DNA of 64,000 nt from Roseibium album (GCF_001404515.1 NZ_CXWE01000006.1:1-64000), one strand, 5' to 3'; numbered from the stretch's first letter, positions 9,487 to 18,794 are shown. A program made the numbers and translations. The notes: a model not told the origin generated them from the letters alone.

Positions 9487-10068
9487 TCAGTGCGATGCGG
9501 GAATGTGTGTTCCCGTTCCCATCGGCCGGATTTCAGCGGCCATGCGTCCCTTCGGACCTTCACCAAAACGCACCTGGACATCCTGGCCCGGACGCAATTC
9601 TGTGATGCCGAACCGGCGCAGGGTTTCCATGTGAATGAAGATATCTTCCGTGCCCTCGCCCTGGGTGAGGAAACCGAAGCCCTTGACCCGGTTGAACCAC
9701 TTGACGGTCGCCTTTTCGAACCCGCCTTCGGGCACGACCTGAACATGGGTCCTGGATGGCGGCAATTGCGAGGGGTGTGTCGCCGTGGTCTCGTCCATAG
9801 ACAGGATGCGGAATGCCTGCAGACCGCGGGGTCTGTCCAGAACCTCACAAACGACCCGGGCGCCCTCATAAGCTGTCTGGTAACCATCGCGCCGGAGGCA
9901 AGTCACGTGTAGCAGGATATCACCGTCACCGTCGTCCGGTACGATAAAGCCGTAGCCCTTGCCCACGTCGAACCACTTTATTGTTCCGGCAATCTCGAAT
10001 ACGTCAACGGCAACATCATCTGCCACCGACTCGAGCGCGCGGGGTTCCCGTGCGGTTTTGACCCCCAT
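9487..10068 (-). CDS. Cold-shock protein with two cold-shock domains
   Basis: The 193-aa protein carries two CSDs. The first is at about residues 28-90 (GTIKWFDVGKGYGFIVPDDG) and the second at about 120-185 (ATVKWFNRVKGFGFLTQGEG, then EDIFIHMETLRRFG). Both keep the RNP1-like K-G-[YF]-G-F and RNP2-like motifs that bind single-stranded RNA or DNA. Two-CSD proteins of about 190 aa are typical of Rhizobiales-type alphaproteobacteria and act as nucleic-acid chaperones. The start ATG at 10068 is the only good one. Confidence 0.93.
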   Translation of the reverse strand: MGVKTAREPRALESVADDVAVDVFEIAGTIKWFDVGKGYGFIVPDDGDGDILLHVTCLRRDGYQTAYEGARVVCEVLDRPRGLQAFRILSMDETTATHPSQLPPSRTHVQVVPEGGFEKATVKWFNRVKGFGFLTQGEGTEDIFIHMETLRRFGITELRPGQDVQVRFGEGPKGRMAAEIRPMGTGTHIPASH

Positions 10069-10206
10069 AGCGATTTTGTCCCGTCTCTAGGTCCGCATGA
10101 TTAGGCCGAAGGCAATTTGCGACTCACCTCGCACCCGATTCCTAATAAAAGGATAACATTGCGACTAATTGCGAGAAGCGAAATTGTGAAACTAACCACA
10201 GACCAT

Positions 10207-10986
10207 TTACAGGTTTTGCTCATTTTCTTCGCCAAAATTTGCAAAAGTTTGTGCCAATGGTGTGCGAATGACAGTAGTGGCCAGTGAATCGAGCGGCGTT
10301 TCTTGCCCGTTGAGAATCACCAGGCCAGCGCCGGAGCGCACCGCAACCGCCGGCAATTGCGCAGCAGGATGAACGACCAGCGACGAGCCGAGCACCAGAA
10401 ACAGGTCGCATTCCCGCGCTGCCTGGACGGCTCTTTCAAGTTTCGCCTCCGGCATCTGTTGCCCGAAACTGATGACAGCCGCCTTCAACAATCCGCCACA
10501 AGCGTCGCAGCGCGGGCTTCGCGCCGCCTCCACCTCGGCCCGCTGCGCATCAAGTCCGGCGCGCCGTCCGCACTCCAGGCAGGTGGCGAATGTCGAGTTG
10601 CCGTGGATCTCGATCAACCGGTCCTGCGGAAAGTCAGCCGCCTGGTGCAAGCCGTCAACGTTCTGCGTGATCAGGCATGTCAGGCGGTCTTCTTGTGCGA
10701 GCAGCGTGAGGGCCTCGTGCGCCGCATTGGGTTCGGATTTTTCAAAAAAGTCCATCATTTCAAAGCGGCGGTCCCAGTCTTCCAGGCGGGCATCCTCCGA
10801 TGAGATGAAGTCCTGGTATTGAACCGGCTGGCGTCTTGACCATATCCCTCCAGGGGACCGGAAATCCGGAATTCCCGATTCAGTTGAAATTCCGGCTCCG
10901 GTCAGCGCCACAATTCTGAGGCGGTCATCCTTGTAAATTTTTGCCAGAAAGTCTCGAGCTTCGGATAGGCTGGTGATAAGTGTCAT
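10207..10986 (-). CDS. Sir2-family NAD-dependent protein deacylase
   Basis: The ATG at 10986 gives a 259-aa sirtuin; the longer frame to 11136 would run into the divergent glyoxalase gene. All family motifs are visible: GAGIS and [12 protein letters not shown] in the NAD site, [11 protein letters not shown], and the catalytic His in EIHGNS. Two zinc pairs (CLECG and CDACG) follow, and GSSL and [10 protein letters not shown] complete the site. The enzyme removes acyl groups from lysines using NAD+, giving nicotinamide and O-acyl-ADP-ribose. It is divergent from the glyoxalase gene with about 54 bp between starts. Confidence 0.93.
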   Translation of the reverse strand: MTLITSLSEARDFLAKIYKDDRLRIVALTGAGISTESGIPDFRSPGGIWSRRQPVQYQDFISSEDARLEDWDRRFEMMDFFEKSEPNAAHEALTLLAQEDRLTCLITQNVDGLHQAADFPQDRLIEIHGNSTFATCLECGRRAGLDAQRAEVEAARSPRCDACGGLLKAAVISFGQQMPEAKLERAVQAARECDLFLVLGSSLVVHPAAQLPAVAVRSGAGLVILNGQETPLDSLATTVIRTPLAQTFANFGEENEQNL

Positions 10987-11040
10987 GAGCCAGTCGGGTA
11001 CCTTTCGATCAGATCCCTCGGTGGAGGAAAAGGACAAGCT

Positions 11041-11481
11041 ATGCGTTATCTGCACACGATGGTTCGCGTAACCAACATTGAAGAATCCCTGGACTTTTAT
11101 TGCAACAAGATGGGCATGACGGAAATTCGCCGTCACGAGAGCGAGAAGGGACGCTTCACTCTGGTCTTCCTCGCCGGGTCAGACGATCTGGAAGCCGGCA
11201 AGGCCAGTGCCGCGCCGCTCCTGGAACTCACCTTCAACTGGGATCCGGAAGAGTATACGGGCGGGCGCAATTTCGGGCATCTGGCCTATGAGGTCGATGA
11301 CATCTATGCATTCTGCGAAAGCCTGCAGAACAAGGGCGTAACGATCAACCGCCCTCCCCGCGACGGTCGTATGGCGTTTGTCCGCTCGCCGGACAACATT
11401 TCCTTTGAATTGCTGCAGAAGGGTGAAGCCCTTGAAATCAAAGAGCCCTGGGCCTCCATGCCCAATACAGGCGAGTGGTGA
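11041..11481 (+). CDS. gloA: Lactoylglutathione lyase (glyoxalase I)
   Basis: The 146-aa protein fits GloA length and carries the four metal ligands: His5 (YLHTMVRV), Glu62 (LLELTFNWD), His80 (NFGHLAYEV) and Glu123 (NISFELLQ). The central [19 protein letters not shown] is highly typical. The enzyme isomerises the methylglyoxal-glutathione hemithioacetal to S-lactoylglutathione in the cytosol. A Shine-Dalgarno-like AAAGGAC precedes the ATG. The chain is slightly longer at the C-terminus than E. coli GloA, as usual for alphaproteobacteria. Confidence 0.95.
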   Translation: MRYLHTMVRVTNIEESLDFYCNKMGMTEIRRHESEKGRFTLVFLAGSDDLEAGKASAAPLLELTFNWDPEEYTGGRNFGHLAYEVDDIYAFCESLQNKGVTINRPPRDGRMAFVRSPDNISFELLQKGEALEIKEPWASMPNTGEW

Positions 11482-11548
11482 TTTCAGCAGGTTTTCAACA
11501 AGTGCGGGCCCGAGGGATCGGGCCTGCAAAAAATTGTAATAAAGGCTC

Positions 11549-11577
11549 TTGCGGGCAGGACCATTCCCGCCTATAAG
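11549..11577 (+). promoter_or_regulatory. Sigma-70 type promoter for tRNA-Glu
   Basis: TTGCGG at 11549-11554 and TATAAG at 11572-11577 are separated by 17 bp. The -10 box lies 30 bp before the mature tRNA-Glu 5' end. Confidence 0.65.
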
Positions 11578-11606
11578 CCTCCCCACGACGCAGCCGCGTC
11601 GACCGC

Positions 11607-11682
11607 GCGCCCATCGTCTAGCGGTCTAGGACGCCGCCCTTTCACGGCGGAAACACGGGTTCGAGTCCCGTTGGGCGTGCCA
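11607..11682 (+). tRNA. tRNA-Glu (TTC anticodon)
   Basis: The acceptor strands GCGCCCA and TGGGCGT pair with one G-T at the top. The anticodon stem CCGCC/GGCGG holds the loop CTTTCAC with anticodon TTC for glutamate. The T-arm is ACGGG/CCCGT with TTCGAGT. Discriminator G is followed by an encoded CCA at 11680-11682. Confidence 0.95.
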
Positions 11683-11734
11683 ATTTCTTCCCAAGAATTG
11701 GACCATGATGATCAGGCGCCGCGCGCCTGAAGTT

Positions 11735-12637
11735 TCATGCGCGTGATGGTGAAACGAAACGGCCTTCGATCTCCTGGGCCGGATCATCCATTCCGAAAAA
11801 CGCCCTTCCGGGAAATTCCCGTCTGTAGAAGTTCGCGATATCGTTTGCAGTCGGCCCGGCATATTCGATGCGTCCGTTAGGAAAAAACACATCCAGGTCA
11901 TCGTCCTCGTGATCCGTGGCGTAGGTCTCCTGTGAGCCATGAAGGATCATGTTCACGCCGATCCGGCTGTTGACGAAGGTTTGCACGTCCATGAATTTCG
12001 GCGAGCGGGCGTGGATCTGCCCCAGTCTCTTTTCCTTGACCCTGATGATCCGGTCCGGTGCATCCATGTCGACAATTCCGTAGAGATCGAAATCACCATG
12101 GACACATTTCCCCTCCCTGAGGATCGTGGTCGGTGAAAACTTGACGCAGCCGAAGTAAGGATCTTCCGGATTGCGCTCCACGAAATAGCGGCCACTGTTC
12201 GGGATAATGAAAGCTATGTTCTTCTGCTGTTCATAAGTTGCCATTTCCGGTCTCAACTGGCTGGAAAAGGACCGCCAGGCCGCCAGTGCCTTGGGATATT
12301 TTCCATCCTTGTACGCCCGTTCACCGAAAAGCGTCGGATCGACGACAAGCCCGGCAATAGACCCTCTCCTGGCCTCCGGCAGCCGGCTGCCGCGAGGGAC
12401 AACATCGAAATCTGCAGTTTTGGCTTTGCAATCAAGTGGCTTGGGGACGGCATAGCCCTCACCGATATGCTGTAGCGAAGCGGTATTGGTTCGCCTGACG
12501 AGAATTGCGACGTGGTAAAGCCGTGCGGCGGATTGAAAGACGCCGACATGCGCCTTTTTCATATGCCTGTGAATATCGGACCGACCCGCCATAAGAACTG
12601 CCTCCACGATTTCCTGAATGCGTGACCAGTCGGCCAT
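11735..12637 (-). CDS. CyaA/ExoY/edema-factor-like (class II) nucleotidyl cyclase toxin-domain protein
   Basis: The roughly 300-aa protein aligns with the adenylate cyclase core of CyaA, ExoY and edema factor (numbering from the GTG one codon upstream of this ATG). The first lobe matches: FQSAARLYHVAILVRRTN, EGYAVPKPLDCKAKTADFD (Lys67 and Lys74 spaced as CyaA Lys58/Lys65). GDFDLYGIVD supplies the metal-binding Asp183/Asp185. HGSQETYATDHEDDDLDVFF has His234 in place of CyaA His298, and His-to-FFPNG spacing equals CyaA. The Asn that follows six residues later in CyaA is Tyr here. No signal peptide or calmodulin-binding tail is present. The family makes cAMP or cGMP inside target cells after activation by a host protein. 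The secretion route is unknown; the neighbouring T6SS is one possibility. Confidence 0.72.
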   Translation of the reverse strand: MADWSRIQEIVEAVLMAGRSDIHRHMKKAHVGVFQSAARLYHVAILVRRTNTASLQHIGEGYAVPKPLDCKAKTADFDVVPRGSRLPEARRGSIAGLVVDPTLFGERAYKDGKYPKALAAWRSFSSQLRPEMATYEQQKNIAFIIPNSGRYFVERNPEDPYFGCVKFSPTTILREGKCVHGDFDLYGIVDMDAPDRIIRVKEKRLGQIHARSPKFMDVQTFVNSRIGVNMILHGSQETYATDHEDDDLDVFFPNGRIEYAGPTANDIANFYRREFPGRAFFGMDDPAQEIEGRFVSPSRA

Positions 12638-12640
12638 CAC

Positions 12641-13051
12641 CTGAACAAAGGCATTCTACCAGACCATGCCCGGTACAAAGCGTGATCTCTGTCACGTCTG
12701 TCGCGGTGCGACTGCTGCGGTTCCGCAACAAAGAACACCGTCTCGCCATCAAGGCAGTGCGCACTGCCGTGTTGACACGTATTTGATACAAAAAAATTAG
12801 GGGTAACGTTAGGAAACGTGGAACTGCCGGGAAACCTTGATATAATGCCGTCGGAATTTGGACGGTGGAGCTAATTGGCCTGGCAGGGTTCCGTTTCATT
12901 TAAGACGAATTTCACCAAAACGAATAGTTGTGACACGTATTACAGAACATTTAATGCCGCTGGGGTTAGCTCTATAAACAAGAGGAAACAGGCCTCAAGA
13001 TAATGATCGGATTAACCGACAGGCAACAATGATCTTACGAGAGGACAGGAA
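12641..13051. promoter_or_regulatory. Regulatory gap before the caspase-like gene, with a palindrome and direct repeats
   Basis: No gene is supported. A perfect 16-bp palindrome, GGCAGTGCGCACTGCC, lies at 12753-12768 and is directly followed by TTGACA at 12772-12777. The 11-bp sequence TGACACGTATT occurs at 12773-12783 and again at about 12931-12941. This layout suggests an operator-promoter region for the plus-strand gene at 13052, but the -10 box is unclear. Confidence 0.45.
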
Positions 13052-14626
13052 ATGTTCACACGAATGATCGCCGTGCTGGCAATACTGATAGCAGGGACTG
13101 CCCCGGCACTCGCCAAGCGCGTTGCCCTGGTAATCGGCAACGGCGCATACGAACACACGATACCGCTTCCGAACCCGTCGAATGACGCGGAACTGATGGC
13201 CGCCAAATTGCGCAGCCTCGGTTTTGAAGTCGTGGCGGGTCAGGACCAGACTTATAACGACATGCGCCGGTCCGTGCTGGATTTCGCGAAGAAGGCCTAC
13301 GGGGCCGAGATCGCGGTTCTGTTCTACGCCGGCCATGGCATGCAGGTAGGCGGTCAGAACCTTCTGATCCCGATCGACGCCAAGATCGAGGACGAAACCT
13401 CGCTCGATTTTGAAACGATCTCGGTCGACTTCATCATGCGCCAGATGTCCAAGGACGTGAAGGTGCAGATGGTTTTCCTGGACGCCTGCCGCGACAATCC
13501 GCTGGCACGCACGCTTGCGCGCCGTATGGGCCCAAGCCGTTCGGCAAACCTCGGTTCGGGACTTGCGGAAATCAAGGTTGAGGAAACCGGTGGCGAAGGT
13601 TCCGTGATTGCATTTGCAACCAGCCCCGGCGATGTAGCCCTTGACGGCGACGGCAAGAATTCTCCTTTCACCTCTGCCCTTATCCGCCATATCGATACGC
13701 CGAATGCGTCTATTCAGACAGTCATGACCCGGGTGACCGGTGACGTCTATGACGCAACGGAAAAACGCCAGCGTCCGTGGGTGAACGCTTCCCTGATCGG
13801 CGAAGTGTTCCTGAACAAGTCAACCGCTTCGGCGGAAGGCACGGAAGTGGCTTCACTGGGCACGACCACAACCACAGTTCCGGACCAGGCCGTCACCAAT
13901 GCGGCTGTGTCAGCGGCGGCGACCACTTCCCAGCCCAATCTCGATTGGGAACGTGAGAAGCTGATCTGGGAAGCAGCAAAGTCCAGTGACACGGTGGCCG
14001 ACTACAAATCCTACCTGGCGGCCTACCCGAAAGGTACGTTTGCGGATTTTGCTCGCAACTCGATCAAGCGTCTGAGCAACGGTGCGCAGGTTGCTGCGGT
14101 CAATCCGGCCACAACACCTGGTGCCGCCGCTGCTGCGAACCCGACAAACGGTGCTGCCGCGTCACTGCCGAACCCGCAGACTGCGATCCCGGGAACGGCC
14201 GAGACGGAAGCTGCTCTTGGCTGGAACCGGACTGCACGGCGGGAAGTGCAGACACGGCTGAACCTTGCCGGACACAATGTCGGGCGCCCCGACGGTGCTT
14301 TTGGTCCCAAGACCAGAGCCGGTGTCGTTGCCTGGCAGACGCAAAACGGAATGGTTCCGACCGGGTTTTTCACCGCGGCACAACATCTCCTGCTGAACTC
14401 GCAAACAACGGCTCAGTACACGGCCTATATTGCAGAGATCAAACGCAAGCAGCAGGCGGCCGCCACGTCCCGCAGCACAACAACACGCCGGGCGAACACC
14501 ACTCCGCAACGCACGACCAACACGACGCGTCGTACCAATAACGGTGGTGGTGGTCTCAACCCCGCAGGCGCAGCCTTTATCGGCGGCGTGGTCGGTGGAA
14601 TTCTTGGCGGCGCGATCGGCCGCTGA
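13052..14626 (+). CDS. Secreted caspase-like (peptidase C14) protein with peptidoglycan-binding-like domain
   Basis: The protein is 524 aa. A signal peptide (MIAVLAILIAGTAPALA) is followed by a caspase p20-type domain at about residues 23-250, with catalytic His95 in FYAGHGMQ and Cys146 in LDACRDNP. A linker carries WEREKLIWEAAKSSDTVADY, a helical repeat seen in such proteins. A PG_binding_1-like domain follows at about 388-450 (REVQTRLNLAGHNVGRPDGA, then GPKTRAGVVAWQ). The tail ends with a glycine-zipper segment (AAFIGGVVGGILGGAIGR) that may touch the membrane. Bacterial caspase homologues cleave after basic residues; the substrate here is unknown. A good ribosome-binding site (AGGACAGGAA) precedes the ATG. 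Confidence 0.85.
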   Translation: MFTRMIAVLAILIAGTAPALAKRVALVIGNGAYEHTIPLPNPSNDAELMAAKLRSLGFEVVAGQDQTYNDMRRSVLDFAKKAYGAEIAVLFYAGHGMQVGGQNLLIPIDAKIEDETSLDFETISVDFIMRQMSKDVKVQMVFLDACRDNPLARTLARRMGPSRSANLGSGLAEIKVEETGGEGSVIAFATSPGDVALDGDGKNSPFTSALIRHIDTPNASIQTVMTRVTGDVYDATEKRQRPWVNASLIGEVFLNKSTASAEGTEVASLGTTTTTVPDQAVTNAAVSAAATTSQPNLDWEREKLIWEAAKSSDTVADYKSYLAAYPKGTFADFARNSIKRLSNGAQVAAVNPATTPGAAAAANPTNGAAASLPNPQTAIPGTAETEAALGWNRTARREVQTRLNLAGHNVGRPDGAFGPKTRAGVVAWQTQNGMVPTGFFTAAQHLLLNSQTTAQYTAYIAEIKRKQQAAATSRSTTTRRANTTPQRTTNTTRRTNNGGGGLNPAGAAFIGGVVGGILGGAIGR

Positions 14627-14647
14627 CTTCAGCCACAGACACGAGCT

Positions 14648-14678
14648 CGGCCCGGTGATTCACCGGGCCGATTTTTTT
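14648..14678 (+). terminator. Intrinsic terminator of the caspase-like gene
   Basis: CGGCCCGGTG and CACCGGGCCG form a perfect 10-bp stem with a three-base loop, followed by a run of seven T. It lies about 20 bp after the stop codon. Confidence 0.9.
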
Positions 14679-14698
14679 CATGTCTTCACTTTGCGCAT

Positions 14699-15124
14699 TC
14701 AATCGAGTTTCAAACTCACACGTTTCATGTTCGTAGCCTTTGCGGCATCGAGAATATGAACCACCTGCTGGAAATCGGTTGCCTTGTGCGGGATAAGAAC
14801 GGCAGTTTCAGCCCCCGCTGCAGCCAGACGGTTCAGTTCGCTTCCAAGTTCACCAAGGGGTACCGGCAGGCCATTCACGATCAGTTCCGGGATATCCGAA
14901 CCCGCTCCCATTTTCAGGACGATGAGAACGGCCGGAGCGGTGGAAGTTCGCGAATTATCGGCGGCGCCAACACTTTCGCCACTCCCAAGGGCAACATCGA
15001 GCGGACGCCAGATACCGAATGTTGACGAGAGCAGGAAAAACATCACGAGGATGAAAATCACGTCGATCAGCGGCGTCAACGGGATGCGCCTGCGCTTTCC
15101 TACCGGGTTGTGGATCTGGATCAT
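14699..15124 (-). CDS. ExbD/TolR-family protein (first copy)
   Basis: The ATG at 15124 gives about 141 aa: a short basic cytoplasmic start (GKRRRIPLTPLIDVIFILVM) with the functionally important Asp in LIDVIF at the head of a single transmembrane helix, then a periplasmic domain ending VVHILDAAKATNMKRVSLKL. ExbD/TolR forms the ion-conducting stator with ExbB/TolQ and passes force to a TonB- or TolA-like partner. The gene faces the ExbB gene at 16266 rather than forming an operon with it. The longer frame to 15196 lacks the family pattern at its start. Confidence 0.88.
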   Translation of the reverse strand: MIQIHNPVGKRRRIPLTPLIDVIFILVMFFLLSSTFGIWRPLDVALGSGESVGAADNSRTSTAPAVLIVLKMGAGSDIPELIVNGLPVPLGELGSELNRLAAAGAETAVLIPHKATDFQQVVHILDAAKATNMKRVSLKLD

Positions 15125-15269
15125 CTGCGGCTTCTGGTTCTTGCAATTTCCGGCAACTCTGACCGCCACTTTCCAGCAGTTGCGCTCAAACCACAATGAA
15201 AAAAGGCAAATTGACCCAAGGCTCTCACTTGCTTAGCGTGAAATCATCAATGACTTCGAGTGACAATTC

Positions 15270-15728
15270 ATGGCAACGGCCTTTCAATCCAGTTTCCGAC
15301 CGTGCTTCGCAAGGAAGAAGACCAACACGGCAATCCGGCTCTTTCTTCTGCTGTTTGCCTGCGTGCTGGTTCCTCAGGCGGCTCAGGCAGGACTCAGGGT
15401 CTGCAATGGATCCGTCGATCTCGTGAATGTGGCGATAGGCTATGACACGGAAGACGGTTTACGGACCGAAGGATGGTGGACAATCACGTCCAATGCCTGC
15501 AGCCAGGTCCTTCAGGAACCGCTGAAGGCCAGCAACTACTACCTTCATGTCTCCGACGGTTTTGGCGAGAGCAGGCTCGGCGGCGATGTGACGCTTTGTA
15601 TCCGCGAAGAGAAATTTGTCCTGTTCGACGGAGATCAGTGCTGGCAACGGGGATTGATCGAAGCGGATTTTTTCAAGATTGAAACAGAAGGGGCTGAAGA
15701 CTGGACAGTGTTGTTGTCATATGACTGA
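15270..15728 (+). CDS. DUF1036 family exported protein
   Basis: The 152-aa protein has a signal peptide (IRLFLLLFACVLVPQAAQAG) and then the DUF1036 pattern: LRVCNGSVDLVNVAIGYDTE, GLRTEGWWTITSNACSQV, YYLHVSDGFG and CIREEKFVLFDGDQCWQRG. Paired cysteines suggest disulfides. DUF1036 proteins are small periplasmic proteins common in alphaproteobacteria, with no assigned role. It sits with the Exb genes upstream of the T6SS, so a link to envelope energy transduction is possible but unproven. Confidence 0.85.
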   Translation: MATAFQSSFRPCFARKKTNTAIRLFLLLFACVLVPQAAQAGLRVCNGSVDLVNVAIGYDTEDGLRTEGWWTITSNACSQVLQEPLKASNYYLHVSDGFGESRLGGDVTLCIREEKFVLFDGDQCWQRGLIEADFFKIETEGAEDWTVLLSYD

Positions 15729-15798
15729 CTTTTGTGTCAGATGTTCTTAATGTCCAGTTGCTCAAGTGTTTGGATTGAAGTGTTCCGGGGGTTTGTAA

Positions 15799-16230
15799 AT
15801 GCGATTTTCGACGCAACTTTTTATGCTTGGTTATCTTTGCGCTGCGATTGCAGCACCTGCGCACGCACAGGAGCCAGCCGGTAAGATCAGTCTCGAACTC
15901 AATCATGTCCAGCCAACACAGGACGGCGGTTGCCGGCTTTCGATCATTGCGACCAACGGACTTGAACGTCCGATAAATCAATTGGGCCTGGAAATTGTCG
16001 CCTTTAACACCGAGGGGCTCGTCGACCAGTTCCTGCGCCTCGATTTCTCCCGTATTTCTGCAGGCAAGACAAAAGTTCTGCAATTCGACCTGGCTGGCAA
16101 GGCATGCGATGGCCTGTCCAGATTGCACATCAATGACGTACTGAACTGCGTCCCTGCAAGTGTCACGGATGTATACTGCCCCGATCTTCTGGATCTCAAG
16201 AACCGCACTCCAATCCAGTTCGGTGACTGA
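15799..16230 (+). CDS. Exported hypothetical protein next to exbB
   Basis: The 143-aa protein has a signal peptide (STQLFMLGYLCAAIAAPAHAQ) and a mature beta-rich domain (ISLELNHVQPTQDGGCRLSI, IATNGLERPINQLGLEIVAF, then KVLQFDLAGKACDGLSRLHI). Four cysteines suggest two disulfides. I do not recognise a family. It is 36 bp upstream of the ExbB gene on the same strand, so co-transcription and a shared job in the envelope are likely. Confidence 0.75.
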   Translation: MRFSTQLFMLGYLCAAIAAPAHAQEPAGKISLELNHVQPTQDGGCRLSIIATNGLERPINQLGLEIVAFNTEGLVDQFLRLDFSRISAGKTKVLQFDLAGKACDGLSRLHINDVLNCVPASVTDVYCPDLLDLKNRTPIQFGD

Positions 16231-16265
16231 TCGTTTCCGCACACACAGTCTGGAGCTGTCGCTGA

Positions 16266-16940
16266 ATGGTTGAATCGTCTTCTTCCCTGCTTGAACTGGG
16301 AGGGCCTGTTGTCCTTGTTCTCCTGGGGATTTCCGTGCTCGCGCTCGCTGTCATCCTTGCCAAGGCTTTCCAGCTTTCCAATGCCCGTGTCGGTCGGCAC
16401 AGTCTTGTGAGACAGGCAGTGACGATGTGGCGAACCGGAGAGCGTTCCAAGGCAACGCAGGCTCTGCTGAAGGACCGTTCGCTTTCGGCTGCCCTTGTCC
16501 GGAGCGCCATGGAAGCGATCCAGAAACTGGACGGTCAGCCATTGAGTTCGCAGGAACGGGACATTCGTGAAGAACGCCTGCGCGAAGAGATTTCCGCCAG
16601 AGCCGCCGACCGACTTTTCGGGCTCACCAGTTGGCTGAAGGCACTCGATCTCGTCACCCAGATTGCCCCCCTGCTTGGCTTGCTCGGGACCGTGCTCGGG
16701 ATGATCGAGACGTTCCAGACACTGCAGGAGTCCGGATCTTCCGCCAACCCGGGCACACTTGCGGGCGGGATCTGGGTTGCTCTTCTGACAACAGCCTGCG
16801 GTCTTGCGGTTGCCATACCGGTATCTGTCGCGGTGACTTGGTTCGAGACAAGACTTGAAAAAGAGCGCGCAGCTCTTGAGGTGCTTCTGACGGGTGTCTT
16901 CACAGCCGGTGCAACGAGCAACCAGTCTCCCTCATCGTGA
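16266..16940 (+). CDS. ExbB/TolQ/MotA-family proton channel protein
   Basis: The 224-aa protein has an N-terminal transmembrane helix ([20 protein letters not shown]), a cytoplasmic loop rich in Arg/Glu, and the conserved MotA_TolQ_ExbB block: [20 protein letters not shown] with the IETF signature, then the last helix ([20 protein letters not shown]). With ExbD it forms a proton-driven stator in the inner membrane. The 3' end overlaps the convergent TonB-like gene by about 9 bp. Confidence 0.92.
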   Translation: MVESSSSLLELGGPVVLVLLGISVLALAVILAKAFQLSNARVGRHSLVRQAVTMWRTGERSKATQALLKDRSLSAALVRSAMEAIQKLDGQPLSSQERDIREERLREEISARAADRLFGLTSWLKALDLVTQIAPLLGLLGTVLGMIETFQTLQESGSSANPGTLAGGIWVALLTTACGLAVAIPVSVAVTWFETRLEKERAALEVLLTGVFTAGATSNQSPSS

Positions 16941-18794
16941 AACCTTGAACGCAGAGAGGGAGTAAACGCCCGGTGACGCCAGAACATTCGCAATCCGTTC
17001 TGCCGGAAGCCTGCCAAACGAGCCTGGCTGTTTTTGCTTGGGCCTGTTCCAGACGGCCAGGATCAGCGCGGTTTCGCTCTGGCCACCGGTTATCAGCGTA
17101 ACCGGGATTGAAAATCGCCAGCCACCCAATGTCGCTGTACTCGTCTGAACCCGGACGAAGCTCCTGCCATCATGGATCTGACCGGCATCGTCAATAAGAT
17201 AGAGCTCCGGCGGTCCCTTTCCGTCCAGTTCAAGACCTGCCTCTTCCGCCTGCGCAATACGTCCGAGTGGCAAGTCACGCTGGATCACACCGGAAACCCT
17301 TGTACCGCTTGTCACGACGGTCCTGTCCAGCTCCACAAGACCCGGCGCTTCAACTCCGTTTGAAATACCAAGTGCATCAAGAAGAGCACATTGACGACCT
17401 GTGACCAGACGCACTTCAATATCAGCACCATATCCCTGATCAGTCGTGAAACGTTGATCAAAAAGAACGAACGGATCGATTGCAGATCCAAACGCGGTCA
17501 CGCGCGCGGTGTCCGTTCCAGCCGACATCACTGAAAGATGCGCGCAGCTTCCCGCATCGTAGTTGGCAACATAAGCCGAAACATTTGCCAGTGGATCAAT
17601 CGTGGCAACTTCATCTGGTGGCACGTTGGCCGTGGGATCAGACGATACAGGCGCAGCCGGTACGTTGGACGGGTTCGGATCGCTTGGATTTAGAGCAGGA
17701 AGATCCACTTCTGACGGTTGAACGGCAGCAATCTGTTCCTCAACGGGCCTGACAGGTTTCACGGTTCCGCTTTGAACCTGAACCGGGCTGGCACTTGAAC
17801 TTGGAACGACAACCGCAGACACCTGGCTCGCAGAAGAATTGCTTGAAACGACAACAGGACTGGATGCAACGGGAGCGGACGACACCGGTGCAACCGTCGA
17901 GCTTGATGTGGTGACAACAGCTGAACTTGTGCTCGGCGTTACCGTTTGACTGGCTACCACGACTGATTCTGTGCTCGATTGCGCAGGCCGAGTTGTCGTC
18001 GAGGAGCTGATGTCTGCAGGCTGAACCTGAGCCGGCACTACCGCTGCGACGTCAACCGGGAGCGGATTTGCCGCCTCGGAGGTCGGTGCAAGTGTTTCAA
18101 CAATCTGGCTTTCGGGCGTTGCAGGATCCTGTACCTGTTGCACAACATCAAGCGCGGTTTCTTCCGGCGCCGCTTGCACTATTTCGGTCACATTCGATTG
18201 GCCTGCGACAACGACCGTCTCCGGTGGTGTCACGGCTAAGATCTGCTGATTGGCAGCTTCAAGAGCCTCCGGCGTCTGTTCAGAAATGGTCTCAACGGCA
18301 ACGGCAGCGACGGCGTCAACCGAAGGAGTGGACACCGGCTGAGCGGAATTCGAATCGAGTTGTTCAGGCGCAACAGGATCGCTGCTATCGGCTAAACTCG
18401 GTGCCAGCGTCTCAGGCAAAACAGTGGCTGTGTAAGCTGCCTTTGTTGCCTCAGGTCTGACGGTTTCACTGCCATTCGGTATTGCCTGCTCCGGCGACAA
18501 GGGAATGACGGCGTCGGCTGCCGTTTCGTTCGCCTGGATGGCTGCTGCATCGGGTATCGCTGCCTCGGACACTACAGACTTCACCGCATCGGCAGATTCA
18601 AAAACCAGATCTTCGCTCTGAATGACAATTTTCGTTTCGACCGGTTCCGGAGGATCTGCGGACTGCCAGGTGAGTTGCGGCAGGCCGTAAATCAGGAAAG
18701 CCAGGTGGGCGGCAACCGACAGCACAAGAACAGCAGTCCAGACCAAAGCGGGGATACGTAGTTCACCGGCCTGATTGTAAACAGCGGCTGTCAC
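16932..18794 (-). CDS. TonB-like membrane-anchored protein with a C-terminal domain shared with PpkA
   Basis: The 620-aa protein has one N-terminal transmembrane helix ([20 protein letters not shown]), then about 360 residues rich in Ala, Val, Ser, Pro and Thr, which would form a periplasm-spanning linker. The folded C-terminal domain runs from about residue 402 to the end ([33 protein letters not shown]). This domain is not a standard TonB C-terminus. It is clearly similar to the C-terminal domain of the kinase at 19251-21161. The start codon overlaps the stop of the ExbD gene by 4 bp, so the two are translationally coupled. It is likely the force-receiving partner of the Exb stator. Confidence 0.75.
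   Translation of the reverse strand: MTAAVYNQAGELRIPALVWTAVLVLSVAAHLAFLIYGLPQLTWQSADPPEPVETKIVIQSEDLVFESADAVKSVVSEAAIPDAAAIQANETAADAVIPLSPEQAIPNGSETVRPEATKAAYTATVLPETLAPSLADSSDPVAPEQLDSNSAQPVSTPSVDAVAAVAVETISEQTPEALEAANQQILAVTPPETVVVAGQSNVTEIVQAAPEETALDVVQQVQDPATPESQIVETLAPTSEAANPLPVDVAAVVPAQVQPADISSSTTTRPAQSSTESVVVASQTVTPSTSSAVVTTSSSTVAPVSSAPVASSPVVVSSNSSASQVSAVVVPSSSASPVQVQSGTVKPVRPVEEQIAAVQPSEVDLPALNPSDPNPSNVPAAPVSSDPTANVPPDEVATIDPLANVSAYVANYDAGSCAHLSVMSAGTDTARVTAFGSAIDPFVLFDQRFTTDQGYGADIEVRLVTGRQCALLDALGISNGVEAPGLVELDRTVVTSGTRVSGVIQRDLPLGRIAQAEEAGLELDGKGPPELYLIDDAGQIHDGRSFVRVQTSTATLGGWRFSIPVTLITGGQSETALILAVWNRPKQKQPGSFGRLPAERIANVLASPGVYSLSAFKVSR

Noticed and set aside
11504-11533. Hairpin GCGGGCCCGA/TCGGGCCTGC after gloA followed by a run of A
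   Set aside because: The downstream run is A, not T, on the plus strand, and on the minus strand the T-run would come before the stem. It does not fit an intrinsic terminator in either direction.
12995-13690. Long minus-strand ORF (231 codons)
   Set aside because: It lies antisense to the well-supported caspase-like gene and has no family pattern; it is a shadow of the GC-rich codon bias.
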